From JAEUMD01 sp050250815 (GTDB taxonomy: Bacteria > Pseudomonadota > Alphaproteobacteria > Rhizobiales > Hyphomicrobiaceae), in NCBI GenBank assembly GCA_050250815.1, contig JBFWNY010000016.1:24209-88208 (forward strand): a stretch of 64,000 nucleotides of DNA, read 5' to 3'. Shown piece by piece: positions 43,213 through 52,400 of this stretch. How positions within the stretch are numbered: position 1 is the first letter of the stretch; each line of letters begins with the position of its first letter. A program made the translations under genes and the position numbers. The notes under the pieces are model-generated. The model worked only from the letters and a program-made list of their open reading frames with translations, made no database searches and was not told the origin of the DNA.

Positions 43213-43800
43213 TTACCCGTGCAGCACATGTGCGGCGCGGGCGAGTTTCTGGATCAGCGCCTTGAACGTCTCCTGACTGTCCTTGTTCTTCAGATGGCCG
43301 TTGTCCTCGAAGGCATCGGCCGCCCGGGGCACCGCGAACTGCTCGGGCAGCACCAGCGCGCCCAGCCCCAGCTCCAGCACCTGCCGGACGGTATTGAGGC
43401 CGCGCAGCCCGCCCATGCCGCCGGGCGAGGCCGAGCCCAGAGCGAACACGCGCGTTTTGAACACCTCGTTGGGTGCCTCGGCACCCTCGCGCACGCGGCT
43501 CACCCAATCCAAGCTGTTCTTCAGCAGCGGCGTGATCGAGCTGTTGTACTCGGGGCAGGCGATGAAGACGCCGGTGTGCAGACCCATCAGGTGCTTGAGC
43601 TTGCGGGCGTTGTCGGGTGGGCCGGTAGCCGCTTCCGTGTCGCCGTCGTACAGGGGCATCGGATAATCGCCGAGGTCAGCGAACGTCGCGGCGATGCCAT
43701 TGGCCTCGGCGATCATCGCACCGAGGCGTGCGAGACGCTTGTTGTAGGAGGCCTGCCGTTGAGAGCCGGCGAAAAATAGGAGCTTGACGCTTGCTGTCAT
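43213..43800 (-). CDS. NADPH-dependent FMN reductase family protein
   Basis: A 195-residue flavodoxin-like protein. The phosphate-binding loop FAGSQRQASYNKRLARL (11-27) and the CPEYNSSITPLLKNSLDWVSR motif (about 82-102) place it with ChrR/YieF-like NADPH:quinone or FMN reductases. Likely roles are quinone or azo-compound reduction under oxidative stress. It stands alone on the minus strand upstream of pyrF. Confidence 0.94.
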   Translation of the reverse strand: MTASVKLLFFAGSQRQASYNKRLARLGAMIAEANGIAATFADLGDYPMPLYDGDTEAATGPPDNARKLKHLMGLHTGVFIACPEYNSSITPLLKNSLDWVSRVREGAEAPNEVFKTRVFALGSASPGGMGGLRGLNTVRQVLELGLGALVLPEQFAVPRAADAFEDNGHLKNKDSQETFKALIQKLARAAHVLHG

Positions 43801-43943
43801 GATGCCTGTTCGGAGAATGCAGGTTGGCGGGCCGGGGCAGCATAACCTCGGACCGCCCGCGGGTCATCCACGCGACACGGGGGTTTCACGGTTTCCGCAG
43901 GGCGATACAGGCAGATGACGGTGCCGCGCCGAACAAAATGCAC

Positions 43944-43976
43944 GACGGCGGCGCGTGCACCGCACGCGCCGCCGTC
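43944..43976 (-). terminator. Strong hairpin downstream of the cytochrome c gene
   Basis: Perfect 15-bp stem GACGGCGGCGCGTGC / GCACGCGCCGCCGTC with a three-base loop. It lies 39 bases past the stop of the minus-strand cytochrome gene, and on that strand it is followed by GTGCATTTTG. A likely intrinsic terminator. Confidence 0.75.
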
Positions 43977-44015
43977 GGAAGTTTGCGGGCGAGGCTTGCT
44001 TCGCTCGCCGTGCCG

Positions 44016-44423
44016 TTACTTGAGCGACTTGAGGTAGGCGACGATGAAGTCCTGCTCGGCCGGGTCGGTGATGCCGACGTGGCGCATGCGCGTGCCAGGC
44101 ATGATCGACGTGTTGTCGGCCATCCAGGCCTTGAGTGCTGCCTCGGTCCAGACGATGCCTGATGCCTTGAGCGCATCCGAATAGGCGAAGCCATCGACTG
44201 CGGCGGCCTTGCGACCGACGACGCCAACGAGGCTCGGACCGTAGCTCTTCTTCTCGGGGTCGTCCGCGTGGCAGCTGCGGCAGCGGTGCTCGAACATGAT
44301 CTGCCCCGCCTTTGCGGTCGCCAGCTTGCCGGTTTCGCTCATCTCCGCGCGCACCGCCGTCGCCGGTGCCAGCGCCATCGTGAGGGCGGCCACCCCCGCC
44401 GCCAATGTGGAATAGTGCGTCAT
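44016..44423 (-). CDS. Class I c-type cytochrome
   Basis: A 135-residue periplasmic protein with a Sec signal (1-26, ending AVRAE). The haem site is C48-RS-C51-H52, GPSLVGVVGRKAA follows, and the Met ligand lies in MPGTRM (M113). This is the cytochrome c2/c550 plan, a mobile electron carrier. No oxidase or denitrification genes are adjacent, so the partner is unknown. Confidence 0.95.
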   Translation of the reverse strand: MTHYSTLAAGVAALTMALAPATAVRAEMSETGKLATAKAGQIMFEHRCRSCHADDPEKKSYGPSLVGVVGRKAAAVDGFAYSDALKASGIVWTEAALKAWMADNTSIMPGTRMRHVGITDPAEQDFIVAYLKSLK

Positions 44424-44602
44424 GATCGTGTCCTCGACTTCTGCCGCGCCTCACCCGACGCGTGCGGCAAGGTCGTCAAAGCACGGCCAAGCAACCTTGA
44501 CACGAGTCAACGCGGCCGTTGCGGCGACCGAAAGTAGAAGATCGGTGATCACGCTCCGTGTTGGCCGAAAGTGCTGATGCGGCGGGAAGCGGGAAGACGC
44601 CC

Positions 44603-45742
44603 TCAGGCCTTGCCCTCGAAGAACTCTTTGACGCGCGCGAAGAACCCGAGGCTTGCCGGAGAGGTCTCCTTGTGGCTCTCGCGCTCGAACTCCTCCAGCA
44701 GTTCGCGCTGGCGGCGCGTCAGGTTCTTGGGCGTCTCGACCTCGACCTGGATGTACATGTCGCCGGTCACCTTTGACCGCAGCATCGGCATGCCCTTGCC
44801 GCGCAGCCGGAACTGCTTGCCCGTCTCCGTTCCTTCGGGAACCTTGACGCGCGTAATGGTGCCGTCGACCGTCGGCACATCGATCTGTCCGCCAAGTGCT
44901 GCGGTGATCATGGCAATCGGCACCTTGCAGAATAAATCCGCGCCGTCGCGTTGGAAGAACTCGTGCGGCGTGATCGAAAGGAAAATGTACAGATCGCCGG
45001 AGGGCCCGCCGCGCAGTCCTGCTTCGCCCTCGCCCGCAAGACGGATGCGTGTTCCGTCCTCCACGCCCGCCGGAATGTTGACGGCGAGCTTGCGCTCCTT
45101 GGTGACGCGACCGGCGCCGGAACAGGACGGACAGGGGTCCTGGATCACCTCGCCGCGGCCATGACAGGCCGGGCAGGTCCGTTCGATGGTGAAGAAGCCC
45201 TGGCTGGCGCGCACCTTGCCTTGGCCGGCACAGGTTGGGCACGTGGTGGGCTTCGTTCCCGCCTTGGCGCCGGTGCCCGTGCAGGTATCGCATCCGACGC
45301 TCGTGGGCACGACGATTTCGGCGCTCTTGCCGGCAAACGCCTCGGTCAGCGAAATTTCCATGTTGTAGCGGAGGTCGGCTCCGCGCTCGCGGCCGGTGCG
45401 CTGCCGCGGACCGCCGCGACGGCCGCCCATGAACTCGCCGAACAGGTCGTCGAAGATGTCGGACATCGACGATGCGAAGTCGGGACCGAACCCGCCACCC
45501 GGGCCGCCGCGGGCGCCGTCGAAGGCGGCATGGCCGAACTGGTCGTAAGCCGCGCGCTTCTGCGGGTCCTTCAGCGCTTCATAGGCTTCGTTGATTTCCT
45601 TGAAGCGCCGCTCGGCATCCTTGTCGCCGGGATTGCGATCGGGATGGCAGTCCTTCGCCAGCTTGCGGAAGGCACCCTTGAGATCGGCCTCGCTGGCGTT
45701 TCGCGTAACGCCCAGCACCTCGTAATAGTCACGCTTGGCCAT
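44603..45742 (-). CDS. dnaJ: Chaperone DnaJ
   Basis: Hsp40 co-chaperone that stimulates DnaK. The start at 45742 (MAKRDYYEVLGVTRNASEAD) gives 379 residues. The J domain holds H33-P34-D35. A Gly/Phe region follows (about 75-105), then four zinc-binding CxxCxGxG repeats (CDTCTGTG, CPTCAGQG, CPACHGRG, CPSCSGAG) and the C-terminal substrate domains. It lies 261 bases downstream of dnaK on the same strand. Confidence 0.98.
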   Translation of the reverse strand: MAKRDYYEVLGVTRNASEADLKGAFRKLAKDCHPDRNPGDKDAERRFKEINEAYEALKDPQKRAAYDQFGHAAFDGARGGPGGGFGPDFASSMSDIFDDLFGEFMGGRRGGPRQRTGRERGADLRYNMEISLTEAFAGKSAEIVVPTSVGCDTCTGTGAKAGTKPTTCPTCAGQGKVRASQGFFTIERTCPACHGRGEVIQDPCPSCSGAGRVTKERKLAVNIPAGVEDGTRIRLAGEGEAGLRGGPSGDLYIFLSITPHEFFQRDGADLFCKVPIAMITAALGGQIDVPTVDGTITRVKVPEGTETGKQFRLRGKGMPMLRSKVTGDMYIQVEVETPKNLTRRQRELLEEFERESHKETSPASLGFFARVKEFFEGKA

Positions 45743-45942
45743 GTGCCTCTGCCGTGTCTGGCGCCGCCGCCACTCTGCATGGCCGCGCAAGGTGGGAGCC
45801 TAAGCAGTACGCACCTGCGATGGAAGGGCGGTCACCCGTATTCGCCGGCGTTCGTATGGCGCGGGCCAGATGCAGTGATAACCGCGCCACTGTCGCCGCT
45901 GCCGTCTGCTTCTGCTCGTGGGATTCCGCTCGTGGGAAGCGT

Positions 45943-45962
45943 GGCGGGCCGCGTGCCCCGCC
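45943..45962. repeat. Hairpin between dnaK and dnaJ
   Basis: GGCGGG / CCCGCC, a 6-bp stem with an 8-base loop, just beyond the dnaK stop. The adjacent direct repeat GCTCGTGGGA occurs at about 45914 and 45929. It may be a weak attenuator between dnaK and dnaJ. No T-tract. Confidence 0.35.
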
Positions 45963-46003
45963 GGTCATGATAGACAGGCAGGGCACCGGTTCTGGATGCG
46001 CCG

Positions 46004-47932
46004 TTACGCGCTCTTCTTCTTGTCGTCGTCCTTGACCTCCTCGAAATCGGCGTCGACGACGTTGTCGCCTTCCTCACCGCTCGAGGATGCCTCGGGGCCG
46101 TCAGCCGCCTCGCCGCCTCCCGACTGTTTGGCGTAGACCGCCTCGCCAATCTTCATGGACGCCTGCATCAGCGCCTGCACGGCCGACTTGATGCGCTCGA
46201 CGTCGTCCGACTGAACGGCTTCTCGCGTGTCGGCGATCGCCTTTTCGACACCGTCCTTGACGGCGGCGACCTGGGCGTTGTCCTTGTGCTCGACGAGCTG
46301 CTTCTCCATCGTGTGGATCAGCGACTCGGCTTCGTTGCGGGCCTCGACGACGCTGCGACGCTTCTTGTCCTCCTCGGCATGCGCCTCGGCATCCTTGACC
46401 ATGCGGTCGATCTCGGTATCCGAAAGGCCGCCGGAGGCGCGGATCTGGATCGACTGCTCCTTGCCGGTCGCCTTGTCCTTGGCCGAGACGTGCACGATGC
46501 CGTTGGCGTCGATGTCGAAGGTCACCTCGATCTGCGGCACGCCGCGCGGTGCCGGCGTGATGCCGACGAGATCGAACGTGCCGAGCTGCTTGTTATCGGC
46601 CGCCATCTCGCGCTCGCCCTGGCTGACGCGGATGGTGACGGCCGACTGGCCGTCCTCGGCGGTCGAGAACGTCTGGCCCTTCTTGGTCGGGATCGTGGTG
46701 TTGCGCTCGATAAGGCGCGTGAACACGCCGCCCAGCGTCTCGATGCCCAGCGACAGCGGGGTAACGTCGAGCAGCAGAACGTCCTTCACCTCGCCCTTGA
46801 GCACGCCGCCCTGAATGGCGGCGCCGATGGCGACGACTTCATCAGGATTGACGCCCTTGTGCGGCTCCTTGCCGAACAGCTGCTTCACGACCTCCTGCAC
46901 CTTGGGCATGCGCGTCATGCCGCCGACGAGGACCACCTCGTCGATCTCGGCTGCCTTGAGGCCGGCGTCCTTGATCGCCTTCTCGCACGGACCCTTGGTG
47001 CGGTTGATGAGATCATCGACGAGGCTCTCGAGCTTGGCGCGCGTGAGCTTCATGGTGAGGTGCTTCGGCCCGGAGGCGTCAGCCGTGATGTAGGGCAGGT
47101 TGATCTCGGTCTGCGTCGAGGACGACAGCTCCTTCTTGGCGCGTTCGGCGGCTTCCTTCAGCCGCTGCAGGGCGAGCTTGTCGCCGCGCAGGTCGATGCC
47201 AGACTCCTTTTTGAATTCGTCTGCCAGATAGGCGACGATCTTCATGTCGAAGTCCTCACCGCCCAGGAACGTGTCGCCGTTCGTCGACTTCACCTCGAAG
47301 ACGCCGTCGCCGATCTCCAGGACCGAGATGTCGAAGGTGCCACCGCCAAGATCGTAGACTGCGATCGTCTTGGCACCGTCCTTCTTGTCGAGGCCGTAGG
47401 CGAGTGCCGCAGCCGTCGGCTCGTTGATGATGCGCAGTACCTCGAGGCCTGCGATCTTGCCGGCGTCCTTGGTCGCCTGGCGCTGGGCGTCGTTGAAGTA
47501 GGCCGGAACGGTGATCACGGCCTGGGTTACCGTCTCGCCGAGCTTGTCCTCGGCCGTCTTCTTCATCTTCTGCAGGATGAAGGCGGAGATCTCCTGGGGA
47601 GAATAATTCTTGCCGTGGACCTCGACCCAGGCATCGCCATTCTGCCCCTTGACGATCTTGTAGGGGACGAGAGCCTGGTCCTTCTTCACCATCTCGTCGT
47701 CGAACCGGCGGCCGATCAGGCGCTTGATCGCGAACAGGGTATTGGTCGGATTGGTGACGGCCTGGTTCTTCGCCGTCTGGCCGACGAGGCGCTCGCCGTC
47801 GTCGTTGAACGCAACGATTGAGGGCGTCGTGTTGGAGCCCTCCGAGTTCTCCAGAACCTTCGGCTTGCCGCCGTCCATCACGGCGACGCACGAGTTGGTC
47901 GTTCCAAGGTCGATACCGATGACTTTAGCCAT
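46004..47932 (-). CDS. dnaK: Chaperone DnaK (Hsp70)
   Basis: The 642-residue Hsp70. The start at 47932 (MAKVIGIDLGTTNSCVAVMD) fits the family exactly. The ATPase domain has the VYDLGGGTFDISVLEIGDG and VLVGGMTRMPKVQ motifs. The linker DVLLLDVTPLSLGIETLGG, the substrate-binding domain and the lid follow, and the C-terminus ends acidic (DNVVDADFEEVKDDDKKKSA). It is preceded by a candidate RpoH promoter and divergent from alkB. A very long open frame on the opposite strand is a codon-bias artefact. Confidence 0.99.
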   Translation of the reverse strand: MAKVIGIDLGTTNSCVAVMDGGKPKVLENSEGSNTTPSIVAFNDDGERLVGQTAKNQAVTNPTNTLFAIKRLIGRRFDDEMVKKDQALVPYKIVKGQNGDAWVEVHGKNYSPQEISAFILQKMKKTAEDKLGETVTQAVITVPAYFNDAQRQATKDAGKIAGLEVLRIINEPTAAALAYGLDKKDGAKTIAVYDLGGGTFDISVLEIGDGVFEVKSTNGDTFLGGEDFDMKIVAYLADEFKKESGIDLRGDKLALQRLKEAAERAKKELSSSTQTEINLPYITADASGPKHLTMKLTRAKLESLVDDLINRTKGPCEKAIKDAGLKAAEIDEVVLVGGMTRMPKVQEVVKQLFGKEPHKGVNPDEVVAIGAAIQGGVLKGEVKDVLLLDVTPLSLGIETLGGVFTRLIERNTTIPTKKGQTFSTAEDGQSAVTIRVSQGEREMAADNKQLGTFDLVGITPAPRGVPQIEVTFDIDANGIVHVSAKDKATGKEQSIQIRASGGLSDTEIDRMVKDAEAHAEEDKKRRSVVEARNEAESLIHTMEKQLVEHKDNAQVAAVKDGVEKAIADTREAVQSDDVERIKSAVQALMQASMKIGEAVYAKQSGGGEAADGPEASSSGEEGDNVVDADFEEVKDDDKKKSA

Positions 47933-48055
47933 AGTGTCGTGGTCCTCTTCTTGCGGCAGGCCACCCGGATCCGTTAAGGCATCCGGCGATTGCGCGGCCC
48001 TCAAAGCCTCGCTCGCGCTGTGCGGCCCCCTGGGCTGCTAACAGTGATGGCGCTT

Positions 48056-48082
48056 ATATAAGCAGCCCTCCGGGCCCTGCAA
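48056..48082 (-). promoter_or_regulatory. Candidate RpoH-type promoter of dnaK
   Basis: On the minus strand TTGCAG (48077-48082), 14 bases, then CTTATAT (48056-48062). The -10 matches the alphaproteobacterial heat-shock form CYTATNT. It would give a leader of about 115 bases. The core CTTATATAAG is palindromic. No CIRCE inverted repeat is present. Confidence 0.5.
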
Positions 48083-48158
48083 CGGCGGCGGATCACCGCG
48101 ATGTGATGTTTTTTCGACAGCCGCTGCCGCCATCTGACGCACGCCAGGGCCATCTCCG

Positions 48159-48830
48159 GTGTGTGGACGAAACCGGGGATATCCTTTGGCGATCGAGGGT
48201 TTTCAGTATCTTGGCCGTGCGATCGATGTCGCCGGCCAGCTCCGGCTGCTGCGGGCCGTCCACCGCGTGCTCGACAGGGCGCCGCTGTTCCAGCCCAGGA
48301 TGCCGCGCACAGGCCGTCCGATGTCGGTCCGCATGAGCAATTGCGGGGCGCTGGGCTGGGTGTCGGACAAGGACCGAGGCTACCGCTACGAGCCGTGCCA
48401 TCCCATGACCGGAGAGCCCTGGCCGCCGATGCCGCGGCAACTCATCGCGTTGTGGAGGCAGGTGGCACCCGGCGCCGCGTTGCCGGAGGCCTGCCTGATC
48501 AACTGGTACGGCCCGGACTCGCGCATGGGTCTGCATGTCGATCGCGACGAGGCGGATTTCTCCGCTCCAGTCGTGTCGGTCTCGCTGGGTGCCGACGCCT
48601 GGTTCAGGATCGGGAATACGAACCGCGGTGGCGTGACTGAACGCCTGTTACTTCGCTCCGGCGACGTCGTTTTGCTGGGCGGCGCCTCCCGCCTCGCCTA
48701 CCACGGTGTCGATCGCATACTGCCGGGAACGTCGGATCTGGTGCCAGAGGGTGGTCGCATCAATCTCACCCTGCGCCGGGTGACGGCGTCTCAGGCATTG
48801 CCAACGACGAGCACGGGGCCGCTCGCGTAG
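48159..48830 (+). CDS. alkB: AlkB-family DNA/RNA dealkylase
   Basis: A 2-oxoglutarate- and Fe(II)-dependent dioxygenase that removes methyl lesions from N1-adenine and N3-cytosine. It is 223 residues with a GTG start. Iron ligands are H126-x-D128 (GLHVDRDEADF) and H182 (LAYHGVDRI). The 2-oxoglutarate-binding RxxxxxR motif is R200-R206 in GGRINLTLRRV. The nucleotide lid WVSDKDRGYRY is present. Its 3' end overlaps the convergent Usp gene by 40 bases. No ada gene nearby. Confidence 0.95.
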   Translation: MCGRNRGYPLAIEGFQYLGRAIDVAGQLRLLRAVHRVLDRAPLFQPRMPRTGRPMSVRMSNCGALGWVSDKDRGYRYEPCHPMTGEPWPPMPRQLIALWRQVAPGAALPEACLINWYGPDSRMGLHVDRDEADFSAPVVSVSLGADAWFRIGNTNRGGVTERLLLRSGDVVLLGGASRLAYHGVDRILPGTSDLVPEGGRINLTLRRVTASQALPTTSTGPLA

Positions 48831-49648
48831 TTGATGACACGCTCGGTCTTGGAACCGAACAGCACGCGGCCGATGCCGGTGCGGCCATGGCTGCCCAGGA
48901 CGACAAGAGGCTTGTCGAGACGACTTGCGACGTCGACGATCACCTCGTCGGCAATGCCATCCTCGACGGCGCCTGTCGCGCCGACCTTCTCTTGCGCAAG
49001 ATAGGTCAGCGCCCGATCGACGATCACCTGTGCCTCGGCCTGCCGCCGATCCGAGTGGCTCGGCACGCGCACCGAAAGCACGGTGACGGGAACGTCGCAG
49101 CACTTGGCGATGTGCGAGGCGGTTACGACCGCGGCGTCGGACGAGCGTGATCCGTCGGTGGCGATGAGGATGCTGCACCACATGCCGGCGCGCTCGGGCA
49201 CCACCATTACCGGGCATGGTGCATAGCCCATGACCTTGGCGGTGGCGTCGCCCAGCATCAGGCGCGCCAAGCCGCGTCGGCCGCGGCGCCCCATGACGAT
49301 CATGTCAGCGGGTAGTTCGCGTGCGGCCTTGACGATGGCCTGATAGGGATCGTCGGCGAAGTGCAGGGTGGTCTCGCAGGCGGCACCGCCCGCCTCCGCC
49401 TGCACGCTCAGCCGGGCGAGCTGCTCGGTCGCCTCGTTCTCGAGCTGCGCGTCCGCTTCCGGCGCATAACTCACCGCGCCGGCGGGCTTCACGATGGCCC
49501 GCATGGCGTGCAGCTTGGCGCCGCTCTTGCGGCACATGGCGATCGCGACCTGCTCGGCACCGCGGCTGTATTCGGAGCCATCGGTGGGTAGAAGAAACCG
49601 CTCGAATCGGCCGACGGGTGACATCTGGATCGTTTCAGTCGGGCTCAT
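48791..49648 (-). CDS. Universal stress protein with two Usp domains
   Basis: A 285-residue protein starting at 49648 (MSPTETIQMSPVGRFERFLL), with AGGAGG 10 bases upstream. Domain 1 (about 14-150) contains LLPTDGSEYSRG and the nucleotide loop MGRRGRRGLARLMLGDATAKVM (in pieces). Domain 2 (about 155-285) contains LIATDGSRSSDAA and LGSHGRTGIGRVLFGSKTERVI (in pieces). Both have the G-x2-G-x9-G-[ST] ATP-binding pattern or close to it. It is downstream of the TauE/SafE permease on the same strand. Confidence 0.94.
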   Translation of the reverse strand: MSPTETIQMSPVGRFERFLLPTDGSEYSRGAEQVAIAMCRKSGAKLHAMRAIVKPAGAVSYAPEADAQLENEATEQLARLSVQAEAGGAACETTLHFADDPYQAIVKAARELPADMIVMGRRGRRGLARLMLGDATAKVMGYAPCPVMVVPERAGMWCSILIATDGSRSSDAAVVTASHIAKCCDVPVTVLSVRVPSHSDRRQAEAQVIVDRALTYLAQEKVGATGAVEDGIADEVIVDVASRLDKPLVVLGSHGRTGIGRVLFGSKTERVINYASGPVLVVGNA

Positions 49649-49775
49649 GTGGCAACCACCTCCTGCGGGCTGAGCGAACGACGTACCGGGTCGGGCGAGA
49701 GCGGTCTGGAACGGCAGAACGGCGTAACTTGCACAGCTTCGAGCAGGCGGCGCACAGGCGCAAGAGCGACGTTTC

Positions 49776-50888
49776 TCAACCCGCGGGTGCCGCTTCCGCG
49801 GATTGAACCGCCGCCGCCTTTGCCGCCGCCGCCATCGCAGCCTCGTCCGCGCGAGCCTCCCGAATGCCTTTGAACAGCGCTGAAAGAATGATCGCCGCAC
49901 CGATGACCAGGGCCGCCACCATGATCCAGAAACTCACGGTCTTGAGCAGCCATTCAGTTGAGGCGCTGATCGGCGTGATCAGATTGAGCTGCGACAGATA
50001 GACCGGGATCACAAACATGCGGCTGATCAGCACCAGCATCATGATCACGCCCATCACGACTTTGACCATGAAGGGCTGAACGTAGGTCGTCCCTATGGCG
50101 CCGATCTGGATGCCGAACAGGGAGCCCGCCAGGATGATCATGGCGAGGCGGATGTCGACGAAGCCGTCGAGCGCGAACTTTATGGTGCCGCCCAGGCCCA
50201 TGACGAACGCGATGACGAGTTCGGTCGCCGATGCCATCAGGCTCGGCACGCCCAGCACGTACATCATCGAGGGCACGCCGATGAAGCCGCCGACCGCGAT
50301 GGTCGCCGCCAGCATGCCGGTGAGGAAGCCCAGCGGCAGCGTGACGAGGAAGGAGATCTCCGCCTTGATGCTCGGCAGATAGACCATCGTGTAGGGGATG
50401 CGGATCCGGCGCACGAGCAGGGCGAGCCTGCCGGGCTTTTCCTCCGTATTGGCGTTGCCGGAGCGATAGATCCGCCAAGCGTCCCACAGCACGAACGTGC
50501 CGACGATGCCGAGGGCGACCACGAAGGCGAGACTCACATAAAGGTTGGAGCCGGCGGGACCGAACGTGTCGCGGATGTATTTCTGCAGGTGTGCGCCGAC
50601 GAGCACGCCTGCCTCCGCCGAGGCGCCCATGATCAGCCCGAGCTTGATGTCGACCTGACCGAATTTTGCGCGCTTGTAGGCGCCGACGAGCGCCTTGGGG
50701 AACTTGTGGCACATGTTGGACGCCACGGCGACGATCGCCGGAACGCCCATGCTCATCATTGCCGGCGTGAGTACGAACGCGCCGCCCGAGCCGATGAAGC
50801 CCGAAACCATGCCGCCGACGATGCCCACGAGGAACAGCCCCAGCATCCCCCACGCGTCGAGCACGATGAAATGCTGGGCAATATCCAT
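49776..50888 (-). CDS. TauE/SafE-family permease (sulfite/organosulfonate exporter type)
   Basis: A 370-residue membrane protein starting at 50888 (MDIAQHFIVLDAWGMLGLFL). It has about eight to nine helices and the duplicated motif of the family: GGMVSGFIGSGGAFVLTPAMMSMGVP in the first half and GMLAATIAVGGFIGVPSMMYVLGVP in the second (in pieces). Substrates in the family include sulfite and taurine-related sulfonates. The Ala-rich tail (AAMAAAAKAAAVQSAEAAPAG, in pieces) is unusual. It lies between a small membrane protein and a double Usp, a combination also known from other proteobacteria. Confidence 0.92.
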   Translation of the reverse strand: MDIAQHFIVLDAWGMLGLFLVGIVGGMVSGFIGSGGAFVLTPAMMSMGVPAIVAVASNMCHKFPKALVGAYKRAKFGQVDIKLGLIMGASAEAGVLVGAHLQKYIRDTFGPAGSNLYVSLAFVVALGIVGTFVLWDAWRIYRSGNANTEEKPGRLALLVRRIRIPYTMVYLPSIKAEISFLVTLPLGFLTGMLAATIAVGGFIGVPSMMYVLGVPSLMASATELVIAFVMGLGGTIKFALDGFVDIRLAMIILAGSLFGIQIGAIGTTYVQPFMVKVVMGVIMMLVLISRMFVIPVYLSQLNLITPISASTEWLLKTVSFWIMVAALVIGAAIILSALFKGIREARADEAAMAAAAKAAAVQSAEAAPAG

Positions 50889-50898
50889 CGCCGGGGCC

Positions 50899-51252
50899 TC
50901 AGGTGATCTTCTTGGCGCGTGGCTTGAGGCCCACCGCATCCCAGAACGCACCGGTGAAGGCACCGTGCGCGAACGAGAAAACGAATGCGATCACCAGGGG
51001 TACGAGGAACGACCAAACCTCCCCCACGCTCGCCTTCAGGACGGCGACCTCGTAGTAGAACAGCAGCGCGTAGAGCGAGAGGCTCAAAAGCCCGGTCCAC
51101 ACGGCCTTGAAGACACGGGGCGGCAGCCGGAACCACGGGCGGAGTCGAAGCGGCTTGAGGCGGCGCACCGACGCCTGCGAGCGGCGTAGAGCCTGCCCAA
51201 CACCCTGGGACATCGCCATCGCGGCCCAGGATGCGCCCGAAAGCGTCCTCAT
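50899..51252 (-). CDS. Small membrane protein upstream of the TauE/SafE gene
   Basis: A 117-residue protein starting at 51252 (MRTLSGASWAAMAMSQGVGQ), with the ribosome site GGGGGGAGGA. A basic, Arg-rich N-terminal half is followed by two helices (about 48-70 and 78-100), ending KPRAKKIT. It lies 10 bases before the permease gene, so it may be a partner. Family not recognised. Confidence 0.82.
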   Translation of the reverse strand: MRTLSGASWAAMAMSQGVGQALRRSQASVRRLKPLRLRPWFRLPPRVFKAVWTGLLSLSLYALLFYYEVAVLKASVGEVWSFLVPLVIAFVFSFAHGAFTGAFWDAVGLKPRAKKIT

Positions 51253-51652
51253 GCGGGTCCTCCCCCCGACTTCAACTGGTCGCGTGGCGCCATTCAAGTC
51301 GACGCTCTTTGCGCAATCCGTTGGCTACCCTATTCGCTCAATTCGTGGTTCGCGATATTGCGGATCGTCGCATGCATGGGCGCTCCGAAGAGCGATTTTG
51401 CTGCGATGCACCAATGCGTTGCAGCATGGTGACGATCGCGATTGAGCCCACTTTGCGATCCCTCCGCCAATGGGCCAGGCACGATCGGCTCCCCCTAAAT
51501 CAAGCCTTCGTAAACCTACACCTCGATATAAGTGACCGGCATGTTGAACGATGTTCAAATATCTGCTAGCGTGTAATTGAATGATGTTCAGTATCCCGGC
51601 CAGTCGATCTCGTCAGGTGCCGGTTGTGAGTAGCCAAGGAGGATGTTTGACC
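51253..51652. other. Divergent intergenic region TauE operon / pspA
   Basis: About 400 bases, AT-richer than its surroundings. It contains the double operator and promoter at 51544-51590 for pspA and presumably the promoter of the leftward TauE operon. No supported open frame or RNA gene seen. Confidence 0.5.
51544..51590 (+). promoter_or_regulatory. Promoter flanked by two TTGAAC-GAT-GTTCA operators
   Basis: TTGAAC-GAT-GTTCAA at 51544-51558 is a perfect palindrome. A second copy, TTGAAT-GAT-GTTCA, is at 51577-51590, 33 bases on, about three helical turns. The first TTGAAC also works as a -35 box, with TAGCGT at 51567-51572 as -10 after 17 bases. So a repressor could cover both promoter elements and the start. 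Size and symmetry suit a TetR-like protein, but no regulator gene is adjacent. Confidence 0.6.
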
Positions 51653-52342
51653 ATGTTGAAGACACTCACCGCGCTGTTCCGGGCCGAGGTGGCCGAGGCG
51701 GAAGAGGCGCTGTTCGACGCCAACGCGACGCGGCTGCTCGAGCAGCGCATACGGGAGGCGAATGCCGGCTTCGAGGCCGGCAAGCGCGACCTCGCACTGG
51801 TGCTGGCGGAGGAGGCCGGCGCCCGGCGACTGGCCGAAGACATCGGCGCGGCGATCGCCGAGGACGAGACAACCGCCGTTGCGGCGCTTGAGGCCGGCAA
51901 CGAAGCGGAAGCCACGCGCATTGCGGAGCGAATCGCGGCGCGCACCGACGACCGACGGGCGCACGAACAGGCCGCCGGCGAATGCGCCGAGGCCGCGCGC
52001 CGCATCCGCGGTTCGCTGGAGAGCCACGCGCGTCTGCTGGGCGAACTGCGCCGTGGGCTGGCGACGGCGAAGGCAGCGGCGGCCGTGGTGCGTGCCAACC
52101 GGCGCTCGCAGGGGGCTGCCGGTATCTCGGCCGATGCCATCGAGGATGCGCGGCGCACGCTGGAGCGCATTCGCGTGCGTCAGGGCGAGCAGAGTGACCT
52201 GGCGGATGCGATGGAGCGGGTCGAGCGTGATCCAGCGCTCCGCACACCCGGATCGAAGGAAGCGCGCCGTGGACCGGAGACTGACCCCAATGCCGTGCTG
52301 GAACGGCTGAAAGCCGGCCGCAGTGGCAGCGTGGGCCGATGA
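51653..52342 (+). CDS. pspA: PspA/IM30 family protein
   Basis: A 229-residue coiled-coil protein. The start at 51653 (MLKTLTALFRAEVAEAEEAL) has AAGGAGG upstream. The body is almost entirely Ala/Glu/Arg helix (about 1-190), as in PspA/Vipp1 (ESCRT-III-like) proteins that stabilise the inner membrane under stress. The typical N-terminal amphipathic helix is partly conserved. It is followed by a YiaA-like membrane protein and preceded by a double operator. It lacks pspF, B and C neighbours, so regulation differs from the enteric system. Confidence 0.85.
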   Translation: MLKTLTALFRAEVAEAEEALFDANATRLLEQRIREANAGFEAGKRDLALVLAEEAGARRLAEDIGAAIAEDETTAVAALEAGNEAEATRIAERIAARTDDRRAHEQAAGECAEAARRIRGSLESHARLLGELRRGLATAKAAAAVVRANRRSQGAAGISADAIEDARRTLERIRVRQGEQSDLADAMERVERDPALRTPGSKEARRGPETDPNAVLERLKAGRSGSVGR

Positions 52343-52400
52343 GCCCGACGATCGAACTCTCGGCCTCGACCACCACTCACATCAGATGGAGACATCACAC

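Noticed and set aside
46286..47821. A 511-codon open frame opposite dnaK
   Set aside because: High-GC codon bias keeps the antisense frame open; the dnaK protein on the other strand is unmistakable and the frame has no ribosome site.
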